42,158 nucleotides of DNA from assembly GCA_004293655.1 (NCBI GenBank), contig RDZZ01000044.1, positions 1 through 42,158 of the forward strand, written 5' to 3'. The notes below the pieces were generated by a model that had not been told where the DNA came from, ran no database searches, and worked only from the letters and a program-made list of their open reading frames with translations. Position numbers and translations under genes: made by a program. Positions 35,114 to 41,813 of the stretch are shown here, in pieces. This DNA comes from Polaromonas sp. Its GTDB lineage: Bacteria > Pseudomonadota > Gammaproteobacteria > Burkholderiales > Burkholderiaceae_C. Each line of letters opens with the position of its first letter. The first letter of the stretch is position 1.

Positions 35114-35359
35114 ATGCCAATTTTGAAAATAAAAGTTTGCCATGCCGATGGCGGCGCGATGCACGGGCTGGAGGTAAAAGTGACGGGTTGCGGGCAACTG
35201 CTCACCGATGCAGAGGGGCGCGCGCAGTTCCTGACCGAATCAAACACCCATGTTGCGATAGAGATCAACGGCGCTGGTGTCTGGTCTGGGCCTGCTGACA
35301 GTCTCCATCGCGAAGAGACTTTTTTGCAATCTGCCAGCGGGTTCACACGCTCGATTTAA
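35114..35359 (+). CDS. Small beta-rich hypothetical protein
   Basis: An 81-residue protein beginning MPILKIKVCHADGGAMHGLE. The alternation of short hydrophobic strands with turns (VKVTGCGQLLTDAEGRAQFL, THVAIEINGAGVWSGPADSL) resembles the transthyretin/carboxypeptidase-regulatory-like beta sandwich, in which a TDAEGRAQF-type motif is common. No signal peptide is present. It is the last gene of the LOV-GTPase-roadblock run, 88 nt after its neighbour. A mobile-type element begins at its stop codon. Function unknown. Confidence 0.55.
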   Translation: MPILKIKVCHADGGAMHGLEVKVTGCGQLLTDAEGRAQFLTESNTHVAIEINGAGVWSGPADSLHREETFLQSASGFTRSI

Positions 35360-35525
35360 GGAGCCTCTGCATGACTCTGGCGAGGCTGTGGCAGTCGGAT
35401 CGAGATGGGCTACAAGGCGTCTTTTTGCAGCTAATAGCACAGCTATTGGCAAGAAAAACAACGCAGTAGGCCGCCCGAGTCCGGCTGACCACAGACCGCA
35501 GGGAGTTGTGCAGAGGTTCCTTCAC
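35356..35525. mobile_element. MITE-like element with imperfect terminal inverted repeats
   Basis: The left end AAGGAGCCTCTGCATGACTC (35358-35377) and the inverse of the right end, AAGGAACCTCTGCACAACTC (right arm 35503-35522), match at 17 of 20 positions. The element of about 165 bp has no open frame of its own and begins right at the stop codon of the upstream gene. The left 55 bp also occur at 2509-2565. No clear target-site duplication was found. The remaining DNA to 35723 holds only the promoter area of the ABC binding-protein gene, with a TATACT hexamer at 35607-35612. Confidence 0.55.
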
Positions 35526-35723
35526 GCTGCCCGGCACAGGGCGAGGGCAGACCGCCTTGCTGGGTGGCCTGCGGTGAAAGCCGCACCTCCAATTCCAGTC
35601 AGGGTTTATACTTTTCAGCGCAAGTGTGGGTGAAATACTTTTGGCCAAAGGCCCGCCCTTCAATCCAGCATCAATGGCTTATCGGCATACACTGCGTTAC
35701 TTTTTATTCTTCGAAGGTGAATC

Positions 35724-36617
35724 ATGTCAGTTATCACGACCCGTCGTTTCCTACAAGCTGCCGCCAGCTTGTGCGCAGGCCTTTTCTTGGTGGCCTGCGG
35801 TAAGAAAGAAGCCCCGCCTGCAGCCGTCGTGGCACCTGCCCCTGTGGCATCTGCCCCCGCCCCCGCGCCAGCGCGCGTGTACGTGGTGGGCACCGATGCA
35901 GCTTACGCACCGTTTGAGTCACAAAACGAAAAAGGCGAGATCGTCGGGTTTGACATTGATGTGGTCAAGGCCATTGCAGCCAAAGCCGGCATCGAGGTCA
36001 AGTTTGTCAACACCCCGTGGGAAGGCATCTTCAATGCGCTCAACCAGGGCGACCGTGACCTGCTGGTGTCCGCTGTGACGATTACCGACGAGCGCAAGCA
36101 GACCATGGACTTTTCTGCCCCCTACTTTGACGCGCAGCAACTGATTGCCGTGAAGGGCACGTCAAAAGTCACCAAGTTCAATGACCTCAAAAAGCTCAAG
36201 GTCGGCGTGCAAACAGGCACCACCGGCGACGAAGCCGTGACCAAACTGCAGGGCAAGACCAGCGCCAATATCAAGCGCTTTGAGTCCACCCCCCTGGCCC
36301 TGAAAGAACTCGAAGCGGGTGGTGTTGATGCTGTAGTCGCCGACAACGGTGTGGTGATTCATTACGTCAACAACAACGCCGGCAGCAAGTTCAAAACCGT
36401 CGCTGACGCCAGCTTCACGCCTGAGCAATATGGTCTGGCTGTCAAAAAAGGCAACACCGAACTGCTCGAAAAACTCAACAAGGGACTGGCCGACATCAAG
36501 GCCGATGGCAGCTACGACAAAATCTACGCCCAGTACTTTGGTGCGCCACCTGCTGCTGCACCAGCAGCACCCGCTGCATCGGCAGCGTCTGCGCCCATGC
36601 CAGCTGCTTCTAAATAA
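35724..36617 (+). CDS. Amino-acid ABC transporter substrate-binding lipoprotein
   Basis: A 297-residue family-3 solute-binding protein. A signal peptide ends in the lipobox LVAC with Cys25 as the lipidation site, followed by an Ala/Pro-rich tether (about 30-52). The binding domain starts VYVVGTDAAYAPFESQNEKG and continues with FDIDVVKAIAAKAGIEVKFV and SAVTITDERKQTMDFSAPYF, typical of polar amino-acid binding proteins. A second Ala/Pro/Ser-rich tail ends the protein. GAAGGTGA precedes the start. The permease gene follows after 82 nt. The amino acid bound is not evident. Confidence 0.93.
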   Translation: MSVITTRRFLQAAASLCAGLFLVACGKKEAPPAAVVAPAPVASAPAPAPARVYVVGTDAAYAPFESQNEKGEIVGFDIDVVKAIAAKAGIEVKFVNTPWEGIFNALNQGDRDLLVSAVTITDERKQTMDFSAPYFDAQQLIAVKGTSKVTKFNDLKKLKVGVQTGTTGDEAVTKLQGKTSANIKRFESTPLALKELEAGGVDAVVADNGVVIHYVNNNAGSKFKTVADASFTPEQYGLAVKKGNTELLEKLNKGLADIKADGSYDKIYAQYFGAPPAAAPAAPAASAASAPMPAASK

Positions 36618-36699
36618 AGTCGCCGTCCATTATTGAGCGCCTCAAGCCCGTCACACAACCCTTGCACGACCCGATCAACCCGCCCAACTCTATAACGCA

Positions 36700-37452
36700 A
36701 TGGATTTACGCTGGGAAATTCTGGTCGGGTACATGCCGCTTTTTATCAGCGGCTTGTGGATGACGGTGCAGCTCACGCTGGTGGCGATTTCGGCAGGCTT
36801 GGTGCTGGGGGTGTTTTTCGGGCTGGTCAGCAGCTCACGGGACGCACCCCAGCCCCGAGCGGCGGCAGCGCGTGCAGGCCTAAAGGTCCTGCGCGGCATC
36901 ACCACCGCCTATGTCACGTTTTTTCGCGGCACACCGCTGTTTGTGCAGATCTTGCTGGTGCATTTTGCGTTGATGCCTGTGCTCATTCACCCCGACGGCG
37001 GCTTGCTGCTCAGCGGAGACATGGCACGCGAGTTCAGGCAAAACCATGGCGCATTTTTCTCGGGTGCACTGGCGCTGACACTCAACGCAGGGGCCTATAT
37101 TTCAGAGATTTTTCGCGCCGGTATTCAAAGCATTCACAACGGCCAGAGCCAGGCCGCCTACAGCGTTGGCCTGACGCACCCGCAGGCCATGCGCTATGTG
37201 GTTCTGCCCCAGGCGTTCAGGCGCATGGTGCCTGCACTGGTCAACGAAGGCGTCACATTGATCAAAGACTCGTCACTGGTCTCAGCCATCGGGCTGGCTG
37301 AACTGGCGCTGGCAGCGCGCACCGTGGCCGGGGCCTATTCACGCTACTGGGAGCCGTATCTGGCCATTTCAGTGGTGTATCTGGTGCTGACGCTGACGCT
37401 GTCGCTGCTGGCCAGTCGCCTGGAAGCGCCAAAACACTTGCGCGGGCGGTAG
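36700..37452 (+). CDS. Amino-acid ABC transporter permease (HisM/GlnP family)
   Basis: A 250-residue inner-membrane permease with about five helices, starting MDLRWEILVGYMPLFISGLW. TTAYVTFFRGTPLFVQILLV is the family helix; AYSVGLTHPQAMRYVVLPQA is the cytoplasmic EAA-type loop that docks the ATPase, and LIKDSSLVSAIGLAELALAA follows. It forms the transport system with the preceding lipoprotein. The ATPase gene expected in such operons is absent downstream; an unlinked ATPase must be shared. A near-copy of its 3' end lies at 40003-40060. Confidence 0.93.
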   Translation: MDLRWEILVGYMPLFISGLWMTVQLTLVAISAGLVLGVFFGLVSSSRDAPQPRAAAARAGLKVLRGITTAYVTFFRGTPLFVQILLVHFALMPVLIHPDGGLLLSGDMAREFRQNHGAFFSGALALTLNAGAYISEIFRAGIQSIHNGQSQAAYSVGLTHPQAMRYVVLPQAFRRMVPALVNEGVTLIKDSSLVSAIGLAELALAARTVAGAYSRYWEPYLAISVVYLVLTLTLSLLASRLEAPKHLRGR

Positions 37453-37464
37453 GGGCTGGCCTGT

Positions 37465-37484
37465 GCGCTGCAAACATGCAGCGC
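37465..37484. terminator. Hairpin downstream of the permease gene
   Basis: GCGCTGC (37465-37471) and GCAGCGC (37478-37484) form a perfect 7-bp GC-rich stem with a 6-nt loop, 13 nt after the permease stop. There is no T-run behind it, so it would act as a weak or Rho-assisted terminator or an mRNA 3' stabiliser. The remaining 230 nt up to 37719 show no other clear structure. Confidence 0.45.
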
Positions 37485-37719
37485 GATTGCACGCAGTGCC
37501 AAGTGTGGCGCAACCAGCCAAGGCATGCGTTGGTTTTCTGTTTGCCCACGCGCAATGTCATTGTTATAAGTTGCGGTCAGTTAAAGGCCCAAACCGTTCG
37601 CCCTGAGTCTGCCCAAGGGCTACCCGGCAACAGACGCTTGCTCAAGTTATTTTGAAAAATCATTTTTCTAGTCTGTGGCGATCGCTAGAGTTTCAGTTGC
37701 ACAACTTAACGGGGAAAGC

Positions 37720-38554
37720 ATGAAACCAAACCGATTCAGTGCGTTCAATTTTTTGCGGGCTTGCGCTGCCGTTAGCGCTTGCGCCTAGCGTTTGGGTGCA
37801 AACTTGCACCTACTTTGATGATTTCAAAGACAGCGGTGACGGCACTGTGACTGATCCTCAAAGCAATGCAGTGTGGCAGCGCTGTGCGGTGGGGCAGAGT
37901 TGGAATGGCTCGGGATGTCCGGGCGATGGGAAAGAAATGCCTTGGTGGGATGCGATGCGCGCTGCCAAAGCAGATCGGTTTCTGGGCAAGAAAGATTGGC
38001 GGCTGCCGACCAGAGGTGAATTGGTGTCTATCGTTGGTAAAAGTAAGGATTGTGAGAACGCCCAGCAGAAAAGGGCTGTGTCCTCTGTTTTTCAGTCGAT
38101 AAAGGCGGATCGTCTGGACTGGATTTGGTCATCCTCGCATGTTGGCGACATTATCACCTCAGCATTTGTAGTTGACTTCGCCGACGGAGCTGCGCTTATC
38201 AATGCCCGCCACATAACCGCCGCGGTTCGCTTGCTCCGTACCAATCAGTCATTGGCTTCTTCGGAATTTAACCGTGAGTTCGCCAAGATCGGGTAATTCG
38301 AAGCGGCTTACCTCACGCAAAAGCGCGAAAAAGAGCAGGAAGCAGCGGTCAAAGCCCAGCAAGAGCGCGATCAGGCCGCCAACGAAGCGCGGAATAACGC
38401 TCAGGCTTGCGGCGGGCTGTATGCGGGTAAGCCTGTGAGTTTGCGCTACACCCGTTCAAGTTCTATATTTGGTACGAGCGGTACGAATTACGCGGACGCT
38501 ATCATTATTGGTGCGGGTCGAGAAAGTGCGTCAGCTCGGGTTAGCAAAGCGTAA
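37720..38554 (+). pseudogene. Broken gene for a secreted DUF1566 (Lcl-type) protein
   Basis: ATG 37720 has a good ribosome site (GGGGAAAGC) and begins MKPNRFSAFNF, but that frame stops at 37786. Shifting by one base at the T6 tract (37749-37754) joins it to an open frame continuing CGLALPLALAPSVWVQTCTY, which completes a signal peptide. The mature part has the DUF1566 pattern: GDGTVTDPQSNAVWQRCAVG, then WWDAMRAAKADRFLGKKDWR and LPTRGELVSIVGKSKDC. TAA at 38294-38296 interrupts the frame, but coding sequence continues in the same frame (FEAAYLTQKREKEQEAAVKA, coiled coil; ACGGLYAGKPVSLRY) to TAA 38554. The final codons come from a palindromic repeat. A GTG at 37739 could start a shorter product of 185 residues. 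Confidence 0.75.
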
Positions 38555-38615
38555 CCCGACACCAGACCGATTGAAGCTCATCTGTCGGGTTGCACTCTTT
38601 AGGCTAACCCGACCT
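38534..38615. repeat. REP-like pair of palindromes (TCGGGTTA / TAACCCGA)
   Basis: TCGGGTTAGC (38536-38545) pairs with GCGTAACCCGA (38549-38559), and GTCGGGTT (38584-38591) pairs with AACCCGAC (38606-38613), giving two adjacent hairpins sharing the core GTCGGGTTA. Similar GTCGGGTTA/TAACCCGAC palindromes are widespread repeats in proteobacterial genomes. The copy overlaps the 3' end of the broken DUF1566 gene and ends shortly before the hydrolase gene. Confidence 0.7.
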
Positions 38616-38641
38616 GCGTTTCTGAAACAGGCGGACTGAAC

Positions 38642-39187
38642 ATGCCCAATGCCCCACTCGTCATCTTCTCCCACGGCAAAGAAACCGGCCCTTGGGGCAC
38701 CAAAATTCGCCGCCTGGCCGATGTAGCGCAAGCTGCGGGCTGGCAAGTCATCAGCGTGGACTATGCCGCATTGACTGGGCAAGTTGATGCGCCCGCCGAG
38801 CTGCGTTTGCAAGCCTTGCTGCACCTGCTGGCCACTGGCTTGCCGCCGCACAGCCAACTGGCGCTGGTGGGCAGCAGCATGGGCGGCTGGGTGTCGGCTC
38901 AGGCGGCTTGCCATGTGCGGCCAGCGGGTTTGTTTTTACTGGCGCCTGCCTTGGGCATCGCCAGCTACCCCAGCCAGTGGCCTGCTGTTGACAGCAGCGT
39001 TGACATTGAAATCACCCACGGCTGGGCTGATGATGTGATACCGGCTCAAAACAGCATCACCTTTGCGCAGCGCACCGGCGCCCGGCTGCATGTGGTGGCT
39101 GATGACCATCGACTGAGCCAGTCGCTTGACGTGCTGTGCGCCAGCTTTGCGGCGTTTTTGGCGCGGGTCAAGGGTGCGGCGGCATGA
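38642..39187 (+). CDS. Small alpha/beta hydrolase
   Basis: A 181-residue alpha/beta-hydrolase-fold protein. LVIFSHGKETGPWGTKIRRL is the oxyanion-hole region; LVGSSMGGWVSAQAA carries the nucleophile elbow (GSSMGG, serine near residue 79); ITHGWADDVIP and ADDHRLSQ supply the candidate Asp and His. Length suits the compact YqiA/UCP-like esterases. No signal peptide. Its stop overlaps the next gene (ATGA), so the two are co-translated. The substrate is unknown. Confidence 0.85.
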   Translation: MPNAPLVIFSHGKETGPWGTKIRRLADVAQAAGWQVISVDYAALTGQVDAPAELRLQALLHLLATGLPPHSQLALVGSSMGGWVSAQAACHVRPAGLFLLAPALGIASYPSQWPAVDSSVDIEITHGWADDVIPAQNSITFAQRTGARLHVVADDHRLSQSLDVLCASFAAFLARVKGAAA

Positions 39188-39861
39188 GCCAGACTGAATG
39201 CGTTGCCCGCTTCACGTCGCACGGGCGTGAATTTATGGTGCTGCACAAAGCCAGTGCTGCTTACCTGCGCGCCGATGGCCGGATGATTGCCAGCCTGGGT
39301 GAAGGTCTGGACGTTGACGAAGCCATAGCCCAGGCACATTTGCAAGCGGAGCTGTTCCAGATCAATGAGCGTGTACAAGAGGCCGCGCTGCTGCACCGCC
39401 TGTATGAAATGCCGCGCACTGATGACATCCAAGCCATTGCCGCAGACTATGTGTTGATCAAACTGCCCGCTGGGCAACATACCCAAACTGGCGACGCGGT
39501 GTATGCACCGTTTAACCACAACGGCTATGCGTATACGCTGCAAGGTTGGGTATTTTTGGGCTGTTTTGAATCTGCGCAGCAGCTTGAAGCACACATCGCG
39601 AGCGAGCAAGTCAAGGACGCTTTGGCACCAACCCAATGCAAGCCCGCCAGCAAGCGGTTCAAAAACTTGAAGGAAGGCTTGCAGAAAGAGACCAAAGTGA
39701 TGGGCTACGTGGCCATTGGCCTGGCCATCGCATTTGCGTTGGCTTACGGCGTTCGCTCTGTGTTGAGCAGCTGGCCCATCGTGATTGCGCTGCTGATGGG
39801 TGCAATATTTGTGGGTTGTGCGGTGGTGCTTTGGAAAAGTAAGGTGGCAAAGAAAAAGTAA
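39184..39861 (+). CDS. Hypothetical protein with two C-terminal membrane helices
   Basis: A 225-residue protein from ATG 39184. The soluble N-terminal 160 residues include SQTECVARFTSHGREFMVLH and a segment NHNGYAYTLQGWVFLGCFES that I do not recognise. Two membrane helices follow (VMGYVAIGLAIAFALAYGV and WPIVIALLMGAIFVGCAVVL), ending in a basic KSKVAKKK tail. It is coupled to the hydrolase by ATGA and may hold it at the membrane; this is speculation. I know of no assigned function. Confidence 0.7.
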   Translation: MSQTECVARFTSHGREFMVLHKASAAYLRADGRMIASLGEGLDVDEAIAQAHLQAELFQINERVQEAALLHRLYEMPRTDDIQAIAADYVLIKLPAGQHTQTGDAVYAPFNHNGYAYTLQGWVFLGCFESAQQLEAHIASEQVKDALAPTQCKPASKRFKNLKEGLQKETKVMGYVAIGLAIAFALAYGVRSVLSSWPIVIALLMGAIFVGCAVVLWKSKVAKKK

Positions 39862-39870
39862 TGTGATTTC

Positions 39871-39928
39871 GTTTTTAGATCAGCAGCAGATAAGGCGCGA
39901 AGCCGCAGGCCGCACTGCAGCACGGCCA
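39871..39928. repeat. Dispersed intergenic repeat (copy 2)
   Basis: GTTTTTAGATCAGCAGCAGA through GCGCGAAGCCGCAGGCC matches the segment at 3762-3819. It lies 10 nt after the stop of the membrane-protein gene in a 359-nt region without a gene. Confidence 0.55.
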
Positions 39929-40002
39929 AAGACAAGCAGCAACACATCGCATCGCATTGACATGGGAAAAAAAGATGCATATCTCTTCAATTCTTGAAGC
40001 CA

Positions 40003-40060
40003 TCTCTGGCCATTTCAGTGGTGTGCCTGATGTTGACGCTGTTGCTGCTGGCCTGAGAGC
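40003..40060 (+). pseudogene. Vestige of an amino-acid ABC permease 3' end
   Basis: CTGGCCATTTCAGTGGTGT at 40006-40024 is identical over 19 bp to 37360-37378 in the permease gene, and the next 35 bp (CTGATGTTGACGCTGTTGCTGCTGGCC) remain close to the permease sequence. The translation, LAISVVCLMLTLLLLA then a stop, parallels LAISVVYLVLTLTLSLLA. It is a remnant of a second permease copy or of a duplication. Confidence 0.65.
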
Positions 40061-40145
40061 CTGCTAGTTGTTGCGTGATGACAAGGCATCAAAGTCATTT
40101 ACCCCAGCAGCAAGGGTTTGCTGGTTTTTGAGGCGAGCGGCTAAT

Positions 40146-40160
40146 TTTCAGTGGCTGAAA
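40146..40160. terminator. Hairpin in the gap downstream of ruvC
   Basis: TTTCAG (40146-40151) and CTGAAA (40155-40160), loop TGG, form a perfect 6-bp stem about 60 nt beyond the ruvC stop on the minus strand. An AT-rich stretch with short TAGTA/TACTA arms lies between it and ruvC (40207-40224). Either could end ruvC transcription; neither is strong. Nothing else is seen in 40061-40220. Confidence 0.3.
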
Positions 40161-40220
40161 CAAGCTCTGCCGTAGTTTTCACGAGGGTTGTTTGCTATAA
40201 ATTAAATAGTAAAAAAACTA

Positions 40221-40769
40221 CTAATAATGCCGTCCTGACTTGTAAGACGCACTGGCGTTGGGCTTCAAAGTAGCGGTGGCGGCCAGCCGCACGGTGGCCG
40301 CGCCCACATGTGCATGTGTAATCGCCAGCCCCAAAGCATCGGCTGCGTCACTGCCAGGCAAGCCGGGCAGTTTGAGCAGGCGCATGACCATGTGCTGCAC
40401 CTCGGCCTTGCCTGCCTTGCCGTAGCCTGCAACCGCTTTTTTCATTTGCAGCGCGGTGTATTCGGCCACTGGCAAATCGCGTGACACCAGCGCCGTGATG
40501 CATGCCCCGCGTGCCTGGCCCAGCAGCAGCGTGCCCTGCGGATTGACATTGACAAACACAATCTCGACCGACGCCGCCGCCGGCTGGTAGCGCTCGGCAA
40601 CCTCCCGAATCCCGTCATACAGCACCTTCAGGCGGGCAGGCAAGTCACGTGCGCCCAGATGCGTGGTGGTAATCGTGCCGCTGGCCACATAACGCAACTC
40701 AGAGCCTTCCAGGTCCACCACGCCAAAGCCGGTGATGCGCAAGCCCGGATCAATGCCAAGAATTCTCAT
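40221..40769 (-). CDS. ruvC: Holliday junction endonuclease RuvC
   Basis: A 182-residue crossover junction endodeoxyribonuclease that cuts Holliday junctions with RuvAB. The four catalytic acidic residues are visible: Asp7 in MRILGIDPG, Glu69 in [10 protein letters not shown], and Asp141 and Asp144 in [16 protein letters not shown]. The sequence [13 protein letters not shown] is also conserved. ruvA and ruvB are not in the window. It lies 42 nt downstream of the cdsA-like gene on the same strand, the gap being filled by a dispersed repeat. Confidence 0.96.
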   Translation of the reverse strand: MRILGIDPGLRITGFGVVDLEGSELRYVASGTITTTHLGARDLPARLKVLYDGIREVAERYQPAAASVEIVFVNVNPQGTLLLGQARGACITALVSRDLPVAEYTALQMKKAVAGYGKAGKAEVQHMVMRLLKLPGLPGSDAADALGLAITHAHVGAATVRLAATATLKPNASASYKSGRHY

Positions 40770-40825
40770 TTGCTACTTTTTTGATAGCGGCAGATGCAAA
40801 CAACACAAGCGCTAGATGCCAAAAT
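40770..40825. repeat. Dispersed repeat between ruvC and the cdsA-like gene
   Basis: GCTACTTTTTTGATAGCGGC, then AACACAAGCGCTAGATGCCAAAAT. This is the best-preserved copy of the family also seen inside dapF, the CMD-family gene and the NUDIX-MBL gene. It covers the whole ruvC leader and overlaps the end of the cdsA-like gene, whose TAG stop (40814-40812) is part of the repeat's GCGCTAGA motif. Confidence 0.6.
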
Positions 40826-41792
40826 ACCACCTGACCGAATGAAAAAACACCGGTGCGGCAAAGCACAGCGCATCAACCCGGTCCAGCAAGCCGGTGGCTC
40901 CCGTGACTGACTTGCCTTCTGCGCCCCAGTTGGTGATGCCACGGTCACGCTTGAGGGCTTTCATGACCAGGTGGCCCAATGAGCCCGCCACACAGGCAAT
41001 AAACCCCATGGCCACCGCCTGCGCGGGCTGAAAAGGCGTCAGGCCGCTCAGCACGCCCCCGATCAGGCTGGCCGCGCCCACGGCGATCAGCCAGCCCGTC
41101 CAGTTGAAGGTTTTACTCACACGCGGTGCAATCGGCGGGCGTGGCCACCGGCCGTCCACCAGGTGCTGCACCAGCATGCAGCTTTGCACCACCAACACCA
41201 GAAAAAATACCAGAAATGCGTTTTTGCCCTCGTAACCCGGAAACTTGAGCAGCATCAGCGCCGGCACGTGGCTGATGCCGTACACACACACCATGATGCC
41301 CCACTGCAGCTTGGCATTGCGCTCCAGAAAGCGCTGTGGGTCATTGGCCAGCGCACTGACCACCGGAATGGCCAGAAAAACATACACTGGAATGAACACC
41401 GTCACCAGGTCAAAGTGCCGCGTGATCACCAGCGAAAACTGCACCGGCAGCACCATGAAAAACGCCATCACCAGGCTGCGGTGGTCGCCCTGGCGCGTCG
41501 GCGAGAGCGTGATGAACTCGCGCAGTGCAAAAAAAGCGACCGTGCCAAACAGCACAACGGCCACCGTTTCCCCGGCAGCCCAGCCCACCCAGAACACCGT
41601 ACACATCACCCATGAGGTGCGCAGCAGACCGTTGAACTCCCTGAGTTTCTGGCTGTGTACATCGTCTTCCTGCCGATCCTTGAGCGACAGCACCAGCGCC
41701 CACACACTGCTCATGAGAAGCAAGCCAAACACCCCCACAAACAGCAGACCAACTTGCTGTGAAGGACTCAACTGGCGCAAAAAATCATTCAT
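40812..41792 (-). CDS. CDP-diglyceride synthetase (CdsA/YnbB-type phosphatidate cytidylyltransferase)
   Basis: A 326-residue polytopic membrane protein of the CTP-transferase 1 family. About eight hydrophobic segments are visible, and the C-terminal signature KRDRGITNWG...GATGLLDRVDAL corresponds to the CdsA motif (S-x-x-KR-x-x-x-IKD...GH-GG-x-x-DR-x-D), though with TNWG for KDFG. It probably makes CDP-diacylglycerol from CTP and phosphatidate. The long N-terminal part and the neighbouring acyltransferase make it resemble the E. coli YnbB subgroup (COG4589) rather than the main CdsA. It is likely co-transcribed with the acyltransferase upstream (21-nt gap). Confidence 0.85.
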   Translation of the reverse strand: MNDFLRQLSPSQQVGLLFVGVFGLLLMSSVWALVLSLKDRQEDDVHSQKLREFNGLLRTSWVMCTVFWVGWAAGETVAVVLFGTVAFFALREFITLSPTRQGDHRSLVMAFFMVLPVQFSLVITRHFDLVTVFIPVYVFLAIPVVSALANDPQRFLERNAKLQWGIMVCVYGISHVPALMLLKFPGYEGKNAFLVFFLVLVVQSCMLVQHLVDGRWPRPPIAPRVSKTFNWTGWLIAVGAASLIGGVLSGLTPFQPAQAVAMGFIACVAGSLGHLVMKALKRDRGITNWGAEGKSVTGATGLLDRVDALCFAAPVFFHSVRWYFGI

Positions 41793-41813
41793 TCAAACGT
41801 CCCGTTGTCCCGT

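Noticed and set aside
35277-35633. 118-codon plus-strand frame over the MITE-like element
   Set aside because: It begins inside the preceding gene in another frame and follows the repeat, so it is incidental.
40185-40225. AT-rich palindromic stretch downstream of ruvC as another repeat copy
   Set aside because: Only the GCTATAAATTAAATAG part resembles the repeat; the right half is missing.
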